Shown here piece after piece: positions 1 through 8,687 of a stretch of DNA of 64,000 bases. The stretch covers positions 186,001-250,000 of the forward strand of contig NZ_VSFF01000014.1 of assembly GCF_008085905.1 (NCBI RefSeq), written 5' to 3'. The notes under the pieces are model-generated. The model searched no databases, had not been told where the DNA came from, and worked only from the letters and a program-made list of their open reading frames with translations. Every line of letters starts with the position of its first letter. The first letter of the stretch is position 1. The position numbers and the translations under genes were made by a program. The stretch comes from Actinomadura syzygii (lineage in GTDB: Bacteria; Actinomycetota; Actinomycetes; Streptosporangiales; Streptosporangiaceae).

Positions 1-123
1 CTCGCGCTGCGAGGCGGGCAGCCGCTGCCCGCCGGAGGTGCCGAGCCCGGAGCGGCCGAGGCCCGGCGTCCCGCCGGACGGGCCCGCCCCGCCGCCGGAG
101 ACGGTCGTCTGGTTGGCCTTCAT
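1..123 (-). CDS. N-terminal end of an unidentified protein, cut by the window edge
   Basis: Only the first 41 codons are inside the window. The ATG at 121-123 (reverse strand) has a good ribosome site, AAGGAC at 132-137, 8 nt upstream, so the start is credible. The visible residues are Gly/Pro/Ser/Arg-rich (starting MKANQTTVSGG) with no signal peptide or membrane segment yet. Such a tail often precedes a membrane helix in actinomycete SAF-domain or secretion-associated proteins, but that is a guess from composition only. Function not recognised. Confidence 0.5.
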   Translation of the reverse strand, partial: MKANQTTVSGGGAGPSGGTPGLGRSGLGTSGGQRLPASQRE

Positions 124-510
124 CGCGCCCCGTCCTTGTGGGGGATGACCTTCTGGGGGATGACCCGCCGGGCCTGGTCCTGCCGGGCTTGGGCCTGCCG
201 GGAGGTGTTTCCCGGACCTTCGGGCCGGCGGCCCGACGATCCTCGCTTCGCTGCGGTCTTCGCTGCGGTCATCGAGTCCGACGCGCTCCTTCCCGCCCTC
301 CCGAGGACCCCGGATCCGGGAGCTCCCGGCATCACCGAGCGATCCATGCTTGCGGGGGCGGTGAGGTCACGTCAATGGATTCGGTGGAGTCAAGCCGTCA
401 GTTCTCCGGGGTTTCCACGGTGACCTGCGCATTCGCCGGCCACTTGGCCGCTTACCACCAGTCACACCCGTCACTGACCGCGCGCGGGGCGCAACGGAGC
501 CCGCCTCCGG
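124..510. other. Intergenic region with dispersed-repeat copy
   Basis: No convincing gene lies in these 387 bases; open frames in all phases lack ribosome sites and typical codon use. The stretch holds a degenerate hairpin half (CTGGGGG, about 153-159), a 21-bp block at 238-258 that recurs exactly at 56567-56587, and a perfect 14-bp palindrome CCGGGAGCTCCCGG at 316-329. The promoter of the truncated leftward gene should lie near 140-200. Confidence 0.5.
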
Positions 511-1221
511 TCAGCGGCGGAGGCCGATGAGGCGGCCGAGAAGTGTCATGGAATGGTGGAAATAGGCGGCACGTTCTTCGATCACGGCGGTGAATTGTCC
601 GAACAATTCGAAGCTGACCGTCCCGTAGAGGCCGCACCACGCGGTGAGGGCCCGGACGGCGATCTCCTCGGGCACGTCCATGCCGACGGCGTCGCGGGCG
701 CGGGCCGCGTCCCCGGCGAGGCCGGGCGGGACGGGCGGGCACGGCCCGGCGGGGTCGAGGGCGTCCGCCGCGTGCGCCTCGGTGACGATCCGCGCGAAGA
801 CGACGGTGTCGCGCAGGGCGGCGGGGACGGTGTCCTCCGGCGCCTCGTACCCGGGGACGGGCGACCCGTAGAGCAGGGCGTACTCGTGCGGGTGCGCGAG
901 CGCCCACGCGCGGACGGCCCGGCACACCGCGAGCCAGCGTCCGGCGAAGTCGTCCGCGTCCTTCGCGCTGGCCTCGGCGTCGGCGCGCTCCACCGCGTCC
1001 CCGATGGCGTTGTACCCGTCGATGATCAGTGCGGTGAGCAGGTCGTCGCGGCTCGGGAAGTACCGGTAGATGGCCGAGGACACCATGCCCATCTCGCGGG
1101 CGATCGCGCGCAGCGACAGCCCCGCCGCCCCGGAGCTGCCGAGTTGCCGCCTGGCCAGTTCGGTGATCTCGCCGATCAGCTCCGCCCGTACCCGTTCCCG
1201 TGCCGTCCGCCCTGCGCTCAT
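511..1221 (-). CDS. TetR/AcrR family transcriptional regulator (WHG-type C-terminus)
   Basis: 236 residues from ATG 1221; a frame continues upstream to 1305, but MSAGRTARERVRAEL is the normal beginning of this family. The helix-turn-helix spans about residues 36-56 (LSLRAIAREMGMVSSAIYRYF), ending in the TetR YRYF signature. The C-terminal ligand and dimer domain has the W-x-GL-G-x-S-E-L pattern near 195-208 seen in the WHG-domain group. It is divergent from the epimerase gene at 1332. The 110-bp gap carries two copies of a 15-bp palindrome, so it probably represses that gene and itself. The ligand is unknown. Confidence 0.9.
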   Translation of the reverse strand: MSAGRTARERVRAELIGEITELARRQLGSSGAAGLSLRAIAREMGMVSSAIYRYFPSRDDLLTALIIDGYNAIGDAVERADAEASAKDADDFAGRWLAVCRAVRAWALAHPHEYALLYGSPVPGYEAPEDTVPAALRDTVVFARIVTEAHAADALDPAGPCPPVPPGLAGDAARARDAVGMDVPEEIAVRALTAWCGLYGTVSFELFGQFTAVIEERAAYFHHSMTLLGRLIGLRR

Positions 1222-1254
1222 GACCGGCAGCCTAACAGAGCGCCGCACCCAACC

Positions 1255-1303
1255 GAGAGCACTGCTCTTGACAACATCGCTCTCCTCAGAGAGCATTGCT
1301 CTC
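1255..1303. promoter_or_regulatory. Twin TetR operator palindromes in divergent promoter region
   Basis: Two copies of GAGAGCA-N-TGCTCTC: 1255-1269 (last base T instead of C) and 1289-1303 (perfect, 7+1+7). Their centres are 34 bp apart. A TTGACA -35-like hexamer at 1268-1273 overlaps the end of the first copy, and a -10 at normal spacing would fall inside the second copy, so binding should block transcription toward the epimerase gene. Confidence 0.7.
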
Positions 1304-1331
1304 ATAACGGAGCACCGATAGGAGATCAGCC

Positions 1332-2273
1332 ATGGGAAAGCACGTGATCGTCGGAGCCGGACAGGTCGGCGGCCATCTGGCCGAGCGGCTGGCCGGGCAG
1401 GGCCATGACGTCGTCGTGGTGACCAGGTCGGGGTCGGGCCCCGAGGGGGTCGAGCGGATCGCCGCCGACGCGTCCGACCGGGCGCGGCTCACCGAGATCG
1501 CCAAGGGCGCCGACGCGCTCTACAACTGCGTCAACCCGCGGTACCACCGCTGGACGAAGGACTGGCCGCCGCTGGCCGCGTCCTTCCTCGGCGCCGCCGA
1601 GGCGACCGGCGCCGTCCTCGTGATCCTGGGCAACCTGTACGGGTACGGCCCGGTGGACGGCCCCATGACCGAGGACCTGCCGCTCGCCGCCCCCGGCGTG
1701 AAGGGCCAGGTGCGGGCGAAGATGTGGCGGGATGCCCTCGCCGCGCACGAGGCAGGCCGCATCCGCACCACCGAGCTGCGTCCGTCCGACTACTACGGGC
1801 CGCGCAGCACCGACCAGGCGTACATCGGCGAGACGCGGTTCGTGAAGCCGCTGCTGGCGGGCAAGCGGGTGCCGTACTTCAGCGACCCGTCGATCCCGCA
1901 CTCGTGGACGTACCTGCCGGACGTCGCCGAGGCCCTCGCCATCGCGGGCGCCGACGAGCGCGCGTGGGGACGGCCCTGGCACGTCCCGACCGGCCCCGCC
2001 GTCTCGACGCTCGACGTCGCGAAGCGGCTCTGCGAGATCGCGGACGCCCCCGCGCCGCGCGTCTACGAGGTGCCCCGCCTCGTCTTCAACGCGGCCGGGC
2101 TCGTCAACCCGATGGCGCGCGAGCTGCGCGAGACCCGCTACCAGTTCGACAAGCCGTACATCCTGGACTCGACTCCCTTCGAGACGACATTCGGGATGAG
2201 GCCGACGCCCATGGACGACGCACTTCGCACGATCGTCGCCGCCTACCGGGAGTCGGCCGCGCCGGGTAACTAA
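1332..2273 (+). CDS. NAD(P)-dependent epimerase/dehydratase (atypical SDR)
   Basis: 313 residues. The N-terminal Rossmann dinucleotide site is GAGQVGG (residues 8-14) after a beta strand HVIVG, followed by VVVVTRSG, suggesting NADP(H) or NAD(P)H binding. Later segments such as LGNLYGYGPVDGPM and LRPSDYYGPRS match NAD-dependent epimerases. A canonical YxxxK catalytic pair is not evident, so it may be an atypical SDR or an NAD(P)H-binding reductase. The ATG has AGGAG about 8 nt upstream. It is transcribed away from the TetR gene and is the likely regulated target. The substrate cannot be read from the sequence. Confidence 0.87.
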   Translation: MGKHVIVGAGQVGGHLAERLAGQGHDVVVVTRSGSGPEGVERIAADASDRARLTEIAKGADALYNCVNPRYHRWTKDWPPLAASFLGAAEATGAVLVILGNLYGYGPVDGPMTEDLPLAAPGVKGQVRAKMWRDALAAHEAGRIRTTELRPSDYYGPRSTDQAYIGETRFVKPLLAGKRVPYFSDPSIPHSWTYLPDVAEALAIAGADERAWGRPWHVPTGPAVSTLDVAKRLCEIADAPAPRVYEVPRLVFNAAGLVNPMARELRETRYQFDKPYILDSTPFETTFGMRPTPMDDALRTIVAAYRESAAPGN

Positions 2274-2316
2274 GCTGACTCCGATCGTGCTGCGGACGCG
2301 GACGTCGGAGGCTCGG

Positions 2317-5300
2317 ATGCGGATCTCGTTCACGGCGCTGACCGGCGGAGGGCCGCGCGACGTCGTGCTCGACGTCGACTCGGAGGCCACCGTGGACGGT
2401 GTCGCGCACTCCCTCGCCGCCCTCCTCGACGCCCCGGCCCCCGCGCCGTCCCCGCGCTTCTCCAAGGAGGCCCTCGGCAGTGGTCCCGGCCGGCGCCGCG
2501 CGCTCTGGATGGACGGCCGCATGCTCGACCCGCAGGCCCTCGCCGTCAAGGAGCTGCGGGACGGCGCGGTCGTCGCGGTCGAGCGGCGCGGCGCGGCGGC
2601 GACCGTCCTCGCCGAGCCGACCGGACTGGTCGAGGTGCGCGTCATCGGCGGACCGGCCGCCGGGTCGGTGCACCGGCTCGGCCTCGGGGTCAGCACGCTC
2701 GGCTCCGGCCTCGACGTGGACGTGGTGCTGGACGACCCGTCCGTCCCGGCCCGGTCGCTGCGCCTCACGGTCGGGCGGGAGACGGTGCAGGTGGAGGCGT
2801 CCGCCCTGACCATGCAGGGCAGCGTCGCGCTCGACGGCGCGCCGCTCACCGAGCCCTCGGCCTGGCGGCCGGGCACGCTGCTGGCGGTCGGCGCCAGCGT
2901 GCTGGTGCTCGTGCCGAGCGCCGCCCCCGACACGCATCTGGAACCGCTGCCGGAGGGCGGGCTCGCGTTCAACCGCCCGCCCCGGCTGAACCCGGCGCAC
3001 CGGGCGCGCCGGTTGGACGTCCCGGAGCGTCCGGAGCGCAACCCGCGCGAGCGCCTCCGCCTGTTCGGCGCGCTGCTGTTCTCGGCGTTCGGGCTGGCGA
3101 TGGCGTTCGGGCTCGGCCAGTGGTGGTGGGCGCTGTTCGCGCTGGCCTGGCCGCTGATGACGCTCGGCGAGTGGATCGGCGACCGGATCCACGGCCGCAA
3201 GTCGTACAAGAAGGCGCTGAAGGGCTACCACCGCCGCGCCGGGGAGTTCGACGGCGAGGTGGAGCGGCTCCGCCGCGAGGACGAGGCGGAGCGCCGCGCC
3301 CTGCACCCCGACCCGGCCGAGGTGCTGCTCACCGCGACCGGTCCGCGGCGGCGGCTGTGGGAGCGGCGGCGCGGCGACGCCGACGTCCTGCACCTGCGGG
3401 TCGGGCTCGCCGACCTGCCCGCCCGCATCGAGTTCACCGGGGCGAAGGCCGACCTTGCGACGCCGACCGCGCGGCACGTGCCGGTCGCGCTGCCGCTCGC
3501 CGACCTCGGCGTGATCGGGCTGACCGGGCCGCGCCGGGCGTCCCGCGCGCTGGCCCGGTGGATGGTCGCGCAGGCCGCCGTCCTGCACAGCCCGCGCGAC
3601 CTGGCGATCGTCGTCCTGTCCGCGGACGCCGAGGCCGGGGAGGAGTGGAACTGGGTGCGCTGGCTCCCGCACTGCGCGCCCCGCGAAGGCGAGGACTGCG
3701 TCGCCCTCGTCGGCACCGACCAGGAGTCCGCCGCGCACCGGGTGACCGAGCTGGCGATCCGCGTGACGGAGCGGCGCCGCGCCGCGCAGGCCGAGTCGTC
3801 GTTCTTCGGCAAGGGCGAGGCGAAGCCGGTCGGCTCCGTCCCGTACAACATCCTGATCGTGCTGGACGGCGCCCGCGCCCTCCGCCGCATCCCCGGCATG
3901 CCGATGCTGCTGTCGCGCGGCGCCGAGTACGGCCTCTACGCCATCTGCGTGGACGACGAGGAGCGCCTCCTCCCCGAGGAATGCAGCGCCGTCGCCGCCC
4001 TCGACCCGCACTACCATTCCGCCGTCCAGCTGCGCGGGCAGGGCTTGGAGGCGCTCGGGCACGTCCTCGCCGACCAGGTGTCCCCCGTCTGGACCGACCG
4101 GGTCGCGCGGGCGCTCGCACCCGTCCGGGACGTGTCGCGCGAGGACGCGGCGGAGTCCGTGCCTTCCGAGGTGCGGCTGCTGGACGTCCTCGGCATGCCG
4201 GAGCCGACCGCCGAGCACATCCTCCAGACCTGGACCAGCACCGGCGGCCGGACGACCCGCGTCCCCATCGGCGTCGGCCCCGGCGGCCACGGCTCCCACG
4301 CCGAACGCCACGAGATCGACCTCCGCGCGGACGGCCCCCACGCCCTCATCGCCGGGACCACGGGCGCGGGCAAGTCGGAGCTGCTGCAAACGCTGATCGC
4401 GTCGCTCGCGGTGGCGAACCGTCCGGACGAGATGACATTCGTCCTCATCGACTACAAGGGCGGCGCCGCGTTCAACGACTGCGCCCGCCTCCCCCACACG
4501 GTCGGCATGGTCACCGACCTGGACGGACACGCCACCGAACGCGCCCTGGAGTCCCTCGCCGCCGAACTGCGCCGCCGCGAGGAGATCCTGCTCAAGGCGG
4601 GCGCCAAGGACGTCGACGACTACAACGACCTGCGCCCCGGCGACCCGGGCCTGCCAGTGATGCCCCGTCTCGTCCTCGTCATCGACGAGTTCGCCGCGAT
4701 GGTCACCGAACTGCCCGGCTTCGTCGCCGGGCTGGTCGACATCGGACGCCGCGGACGCTCCCTCGGCGTGCACCTCGTCCTCGCCACGCAGCGCCCGGCC
4801 GGGGTGGTGACGGCCGACATCCGCGCCAACACGAACCTGCGGATCGCGCTGCGCGTCACCGACCCCGACGAGTCGGTCGACGTGCTCGACGGCCCCGAGG
4901 CCGCGCAGATCTCCAAGTCGACCCCCGGCCGCTGCTACATCCGCTCCGGGGTGTCGGCGCCGCAGCCGGTCCAGTCGGCGCGGATCGGGGGCCGCCGCCC
5001 CGGCGCGGTCGCGGGACGCCGGACGACCGACGTCCGCGTCCTGCCGTGGCGCGGCCTCGGACACCCGCTGCCCGGCCCCCGCGAACCGGCCGACGACGTC
5101 CAGGCCACCGACCTGGGCGTTCTCGTCCAGGCCGTGGACGAGGCGGCGCGCCGGGCGGGCATCGCGCGGCAGCCGTCCCCGTGGCTGAGCCCGCTGCCCG
5201 AGTCCGTCGCGCTCACCCCGCGCACCGCCGCCGGGGGCTCCGTCGTGGACGTCCCGCCGATCCCGTTCGGCATCACCGACCTGCCCGCCGTCCAGTCCCG

Positions 5301-6798
5301 CGAGGCACTGACGTTAGACCTCACCGCGGGCGGCCACCTCTACCTCGCCGGATCCGCCCAGTCGGGACGCTCCACCGCGCTCCGCACCATCGCCGGTTCC
5401 CTGGCCGCCGCCTGCTCCCCCTACGACGCGCACCTGTACGCGGTCGACTGCGGCGCGAACGCCCTGCTCCCGCTGGTCTCCCTGCCGCACTGCGGCGCCG
5501 TCGTCACCCGCGACCAGCTCGACCGCTGCGAACGCCTGCTCACCGCGTTGACCGCCGAGGTAGCCCGCCGCCAGCAGCTCCTCGCCGAAGCGGGCTTCGC
5601 ATCCGTCGCCGAGCAGCGCGCCGCCGTGGCCGCCACCGACCGGCTCCCCTGGATGGTCCTGCTCCTCGACCGCTGGGAGGGCTTCCTAGGCGCGTTCGAG
5701 CACTACGACTACGGACGCCTCGTCGACCAGGTCGTCCGCCTCCTGCGCGAGGGCGCCGCCGCCGGACTCCGCGCCGTCTTCACCGGCGACCGCTCCGGCC
5801 TGGGCGGACAGGTCTCCACCGTCTTCGACCGCCGCCTCATCCTGCGCATGGCCGACCCGAACGACTACGCCTACGGCGGCCTCCAGGACAAGCAGGTCCC
5901 CGCCGCGATGCCGCCGGGCCGCGCTTTGGAGCCGTCGGTACCGGGCGCGCCGCCGCGCGAGTCGCAGATCGGCGTTCTGGGGGACGACCCGTCCGGGCCT
6001 GGGCAGGTGGCGGCATTGCAGGAGATAGCCCGAACCTCCCTGTCCCGATACGGCCGCCTGCCGCGCCGCCGCCGACCTCTCCGGGTGGACGAGCTGCCCG
6101 TCCGCGTCACGTACCGCGAGGCGATGTCGCTGGACCCCGAGTTCCTGGCCCCGTCCGCCCTCTGGGCGTTGGTGGGCGTAGGCGGCGACACCCTGGCCCC
6201 GGTAGGTATAGACCTCCTAGACGACGGCCCCGGCTTCGCGGTAGCGGGCCCACCCCGTTCCGGCCGCTCGACGACGCTGCGGACGATCGTCCATTCCCTC
6301 CTGGACCCAGCGGTAGGCGGCGGCCTGGTCCCAGTCGTCCTGGTGACACCGCGCCGCTCCCCCCTCCGCCTGCTGAGTGGCCACCCCGGCGTCCTGGGCC
6401 TGCTCACCGCCGACTCCGACCCGGACGACCTGATCGACGCGATAGGCGACGAACACCGCTACGCGGTAGTGGTGGACGACGCCGAACTCCTGGACGAGAC
6501 CGACCTCGACGACGCCCTACGCGACGTCCTCCGCACGGCCCGCGACGGCGAGCACGCCGTAATCATCGGCGGGACGACCGCCGACCTGGGCCGCGGCTAC
6601 CGGGGCTTCCTCTCCGACACCCGCCGCTCCCGCTCGGGCGTCCTGCTCTCCATCGAGTCCCCCGACGACGGCGACCTGTTCGGCCTACGCCTCCCCCGCA
6701 ACGCCCCGCTGGGCGGCCCCACGGGTCGTGGCCTCTTCGTGGCCACAGGCGTAACGACCCAGATCCAGGTAGCCCTACCGCCACCCACCACCGACTGA
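2317..6798 (+). CDS. FHA-FtsK/SpoIIIE domain ATPase, EccC-like
   Basis: 1493 residues from ATG 2317, chosen because CGGAGG lies just upstream; an upstream GTG at 2287 has none. Order: an FHA-like beta domain (about 105-205), two membrane helices (about 246-288), then three FtsK-type modules. Module 1 has a complete Walker A GTTGAGKS (680-687) and Walker B VIDE (788-791). Module 2 has GSAQSGRST (about 1012-1020) and module 3 has GPPRSGRST (about 1311-1319), both with Arg in place of the catalytic Lys. This is the arrangement of type VII (ESX) EccC motors, where module 1 is the active ATPase and the others bind substrate. No other ESX core gene is adjacent; a WXG100 gene lies at 13.0 kb. GTA, CTA and ATA codons become frequent after about 6170. 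Confidence 0.92.
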   Translation: MRISFTALTGGGPRDVVLDVDSEATVDGVAHSLAALLDAPAPAPSPRFSKEALGSGPGRRRALWMDGRMLDPQALAVKELRDGAVVAVERRGAAATVLAEPTGLVEVRVIGGPAAGSVHRLGLGVSTLGSGLDVDVVLDDPSVPARSLRLTVGRETVQVEASALTMQGSVALDGAPLTEPSAWRPGTLLAVGASVLVLVPSAAPDTHLEPLPEGGLAFNRPPRLNPAHRARRLDVPERPERNPRERLRLFGALLFSAFGLAMAFGLGQWWWALFALAWPLMTLGEWIGDRIHGRKSYKKALKGYHRRAGEFDGEVERLRREDEAERRALHPDPAEVLLTATGPRRRLWERRRGDADVLHLRVGLADLPARIEFTGAKADLATPTARHVPVALPLADLGVIGLTGPRRASRALARWMVAQAAVLHSPRDLAIVVLSADAEAGEEWNWVRWLPHCAPREGEDCVALVGTDQESAAHRVTELAIRVTERRRAAQAESSFFGKGEAKPVGSVPYNILIVLDGARALRRIPGMPMLLSRGAEYGLYAICVDDEERLLPEECSAVAALDPHYHSAVQLRGQGLEALGHVLADQVSPVWTDRVARALAPVRDVSREDAAESVPSEVRLLDVLGMPEPTAEHILQTWTSTGGRTTRVPIGVGPGGHGSHAERHEIDLRADGPHALIAGTTGAGKSELLQTLIASLAVANRPDEMTFVLIDYKGGAAFNDCARLPHTVGMVTDLDGHATERALESLAAELRRREEILLKAGAKDVDDYNDLRPGDPGLPVMPRLVLVIDEFAAMVTELPGFVAGLVDIGRRGRSLGVHLVLATQRPAGVVTADIRANTNLRIALRVTDPDESVDVLDGPEAAQISKSTPGRCYIRSGVSAPQPVQSARIGGRRPGAVAGRRTTDVRVLPWRGLGHPLPGPREPADDVQATDLGVLVQAVDEAARRAGIARQPSPWLSPLPESVALTPRTAAGGSVVDVPPIPFGITDLPAVQSREALTLDLTAGGHLYLAGSAQSGRSTALRTIAGSLAAACSPYDAHLYAVDCGANALLPLVSLPHCGAVVTRDQLDRCERLLTALTAEVARRQQLLAEAGFASVAEQRAAVAATDRLPWMVLLLDRWEGFLGAFEHYDYGRLVDQVVRLLREGAAAGLRAVFTGDRSGLGGQVSTVFDRRLILRMADPNDYAYGGLQDKQVPAAMPPGRALEPSVPGAPPRESQIGVLGDDPSGPGQVAALQEIARTSLSRYGRLPRRRRPLRVDELPVRVTYREAMSLDPEFLAPSALWALVGVGGDTLAPVGIDLLDDGPGFAVAGPPRSGRSTTLRTIVHSLLDPAVGGGLVPVVLVTPRRSPLRLLSGHPGVLGLLTADSDPDDLIDAIGDEHRYAVVVDDAELLDETDLDDALRDVLRTARDGEHAVIIGGTTADLGRGYRGFLSDTRRSRSGVLLSIESPDDGDLFGLRLPRNAPLGGPTGRGLFVATGVTTQIQVALPPPTTD

Positions 6799-6825
6799 CA
6801 TCGACCTCGGAATTCAGCATTTTTT

Positions 6826-6850
6826 CCAGAGGACGCTCTAGCAGTTTTTT
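6826..6850 (+). terminator. Weak hairpin plus T-run after the FtsK gene
   Basis: A short stem (AGAG 6828-6831 with CTCT 6836-6839) is followed by TTTTTT at 6845-6850, in an unusually AT-rich gap. It is a possible intrinsic terminator for the ATPase gene; the stem is short. Confidence 0.3.
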
Positions 6851-6923
6851 GTGATCCCGGCGAACGGGACATGAAGGACAATATAGCGCCTCTGAGGCAT
6901 CTTCAATAATTGCTTCGACAAAA

Positions 6924-6956
6924 GGCTTGCAGCAAGCCGGTCGGCGCGGTTATTAG
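6924..6956 (+). promoter_or_regulatory. Promoter with 15-bp palindrome for the XRE/DUF397 pair
   Basis: TTGCAG (6927-6932) and TATTAG (6951-6956) are separated by 18 bp, a credible housekeeping promoter. The -35 lies inside a perfect inverted repeat GGCTTGC-A-GCAAGCC (6924-6938), suggesting autoregulation by the downstream XRE protein. Confidence 0.55.
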
Positions 6957-7043
6957 TGGGAGCGGCAGCCACTCCAGACCCACCTCAAGCTGGGCGGAGA
7001 TCAACTCAACCCACCCCCCGGGTTAACCTTTCCGGAGGCTCTC

Positions 7044-7841
7044 ATGAGCGAGAATCGAGCCCGCGACTTCTTCGGCGACGAACTCCGCCGAAAGCGCAAG
7101 GCGGCGGGGCTCACCGGCAAAGAACTCGCGGACGCGCTCGGCTGCACCCCGCAATGGGTCAGCACCCTGGAGAACGGCCGCAAGGCGTCCGAGCAGAGCG
7201 CCCACGACCTCGACACCTTCTTCAAGACGGACGGCCTCTTCCACCGCATGTGGGAGCTGGCCATGGAAATCGAGATCCAGACCGTCGTCCCACCCGGCTT
7301 CACCGAGTACGTCGGCTACGAGAAGCGGGCCGACCGCATCCGCATCTTCAGCACCAACCTGGTCAGCGGCCTCTTCCAGACGGACGCCTACGCCCGCACC
7401 ATCATCAGCGCGATCATGGGCTCGGACGCGGCCCGGCTCGTCACCGAGCGCATGGAGCGAAAGTCGATATTCGACAGGGACGACCCGCCGCACACATTCC
7501 TCGTCCTGGACGAGAGTGTCATCCACCGAAACGTGGGCGGCGCGGAGGTAATGCGTGAACAGCTCGACTACCTACTGGAGGCCGCGCAGCACCCGAGAAT
7601 GGAGTTGCAGATCGTTCCCTACACGGCCGGATACCACGCCGGACTCACCGGGAGTTTCATCGTCCTGGGCTTCGAGGACGCGCCGGAAGTCGCCTACACC
7701 GAATCGTCCGGGGAGGGAATGCTGCTGAGGCAGCCCGACAGGGTCGCGCTCCAAGCCGTAACGTGGGATCTGATCCAGTGCCACACGCTCCCCTCCAGGG
7801 AGTCGCTGGCCATGATCCGAGACGCGATGGAGCAGCTATGA
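7044..7841 (+). CDS. XRE family regulator with DUF5753 domain
   Basis: 265 residues with CGGAGG upstream of the ATG. The N-terminal Cro/C1-type helix-turn-helix spans about residues 22-47 (LTGKELADALGCTPQWVSTL). From about residue 90 the DUF5753 domain follows, with typical GLFQTDAYART and a Glu-rich receptor-like region. These proteins pair with small DUF397 proteins across actinomycetes; in Streptomyces, homologues such as BldB/WhiJ-type partners affect development. The stop codon overlaps the DUF397 start (ATGA), so the two are translationally coupled. A second such module lies at 49.0-50.3 kb. Confidence 0.92.
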   Translation: MSENRARDFFGDELRRKRKAAGLTGKELADALGCTPQWVSTLENGRKASEQSAHDLDTFFKTDGLFHRMWELAMEIEIQTVVPPGFTEYVGYEKRADRIRIFSTNLVSGLFQTDAYARTIISAIMGSDAARLVTERMERKSIFDRDDPPHTFLVLDESVIHRNVGGAEVMREQLDYLLEAAQHPRMELQIVPYTAGYHAGLTGSFIVLGFEDAPEVAYTESSGEGMLLRQPDRVALQAVTWDLIQCHTLPSRESLAMIRDAMEQL

Positions 7842-8038
7842 GCACCTCAAACATCCGGTGGCGCAAGAGCACTCGCAGCGGTCACCAGGGAGGCGAATGC
7901 GTCGAGGTGGCGAACCTGACCGCAATGATCGGCGTCCGCGACTCCAAGGACCCCAACGGGTCGAAGCTCACCATCTCCCCCGCGGCCTGGACGGTCTTCA
8001 CACGCGAAGTAAAGGGCAACGCCCACGACCTGCCCTGA
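7838..8038 (+). CDS. DUF397 domain protein
   Basis: 66 residues from ATG 7838, which overlaps the XRE stop. It carries the DUF397 hallmarks in order: WRKSTRSG, GGECVEVANL, VRDSKDPNG and a C-terminal W-x-x-F (AAWTVFTREVK). In WhiJ-like systems DUF397 proteins act with, and probably antagonise, the cognate XRE regulator; this is known for the family and inferred here from the overlap. A strong hairpin follows it. Confidence 0.92.
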   Translation: MSTSNIRWRKSTRSGHQGGECVEVANLTAMIGVRDSKDPNGSKLTISPAAWTVFTREVKGNAHDLP

Positions 8039-8042
8039 CGGG

Positions 8043-8078
8043 CGAGCCCTCGACTGCGACGAAGCGGTCGAGGGCTCG
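8043..8078. terminator. Bidirectional terminator hairpin
   Basis: A perfect 12-bp stem CGAGCCCTCGAC (8043-8054) / GTCGAGGGCTCG (8067-8078) with a 12-nt loop lies between two convergent genes. Confidence 0.75.
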
Positions 8079-8082
8079 TCTC

Positions 8083-8631
8083 TCACACCAGCACGAAGGA
8101 GAAGTCCGCCTTCGTCTTGCGCTTGAGCGGGATATCGATCTTGACTCTCTGGGCGACCTCCTTCCGGCTGAGGCCCAGCTCGTGGGCGATGAGCCAGTCG
8201 GGACGGACCGGCACGGGATCCTCGAAGGTGACCTCGATCTGGATGGGCCACGGATCATCGGGAACGGGCGCGGCGAGAAGCTCCCAGCACCCGTCCCAGT
8301 CCAGCTCGAACCGGTTGCGCCGAGCGATCAACGGATCGAACAGGGCGTCCACGACGAGCTCCGGCGAGTTGGCCGTGTACCCGGCCAGCAGGTCAGCGGG
8401 CAGCGAGCGCACCGGCACCCGCTCGTACACGTTGACCTTGCTGGTCCGTTCACAGCCGCCGCAGATGACCAGCAGCCAGACGTGAAGCAGCTTGCCGTTG
8501 GCGTTGACGCGGAACCTGCCGCTGCCGGTGCTGGCGCGCTCGGAAGGGCAGGCCACGCACCGCAGAACGAGCAGGGGCAGCCGCGTCCGCCGCACCACCC
8601 AGGGCAGCACGATATGACGATGTGAAGACAT
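8083..8631 (-). CDS. DUF1062 domain protein
   Basis: 182 residues. It has the family pattern LRCVAC near residues 22-28, GRFRVNANGKLLHVWLL (38-54) and CGGC at 57-60. The two CxxC pairs (C25/C28, C57/C60) suggest a structural zinc site. The C-terminal half contains a helix-turn-helix-like stretch (HELGLSRKEVAQRV). The molecular function of DUF1062 is not known. It stands alone, convergent with the DUF397 gene, and has only a weak AGAGAG ribosome site. Confidence 0.85.
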   Translation of the reverse strand: MSSHRHIVLPWVVRRTRLPLLVLRCVACPSERASTGSGRFRVNANGKLLHVWLLVICGGCERTSKVNVYERVPVRSLPADLLAGYTANSPELVVDALFDPLIARRNRFELDWDGCWELLAAPVPDDPWPIQIEVTFEDPVPVRPDWLIAHELGLSRKEVAQRVKIDIPLKRKTKADFSFVLV

Positions 8632-8670
8632 GATCTCTCTGAAGACCTGACGAGAGCACAGAAAACAGAG

Positions 8671-8687
8671 CCGACGTCACACGTCGG
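8671..8687. promoter_or_regulatory. Inverted repeat upstream of the DUF1062 gene
   Basis: Perfect arms CCGACGT (8671-8677) and ACGTCGG (8681-8687) with a 3-nt centre, 40 bp upstream of the DUF1062 start. It is possibly an operator; no regulator can be assigned. Confidence 0.4.

Noticed and set aside
136..530. Two overlapping forward frames of 95 and 130 codons at the window start
   Set aside because: No ribosome site; they cover dispersed-repeat DNA and the end of the TetR gene.
2104..5064. A 986-codon open frame on the reverse strand opposite the FtsK gene
   Set aside because: It is a shadow: high-GC DNA leaves antisense frames open. It has no ribosome site, and its protein is Arg/Gly/Ala-rich without any domain.
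6799..6960. AT-rich stretch considered as an sRNA or attachment site
   Set aside because: A promoter and a weak terminator explain it; no integrase, tRNA or direct-repeat ends are present.
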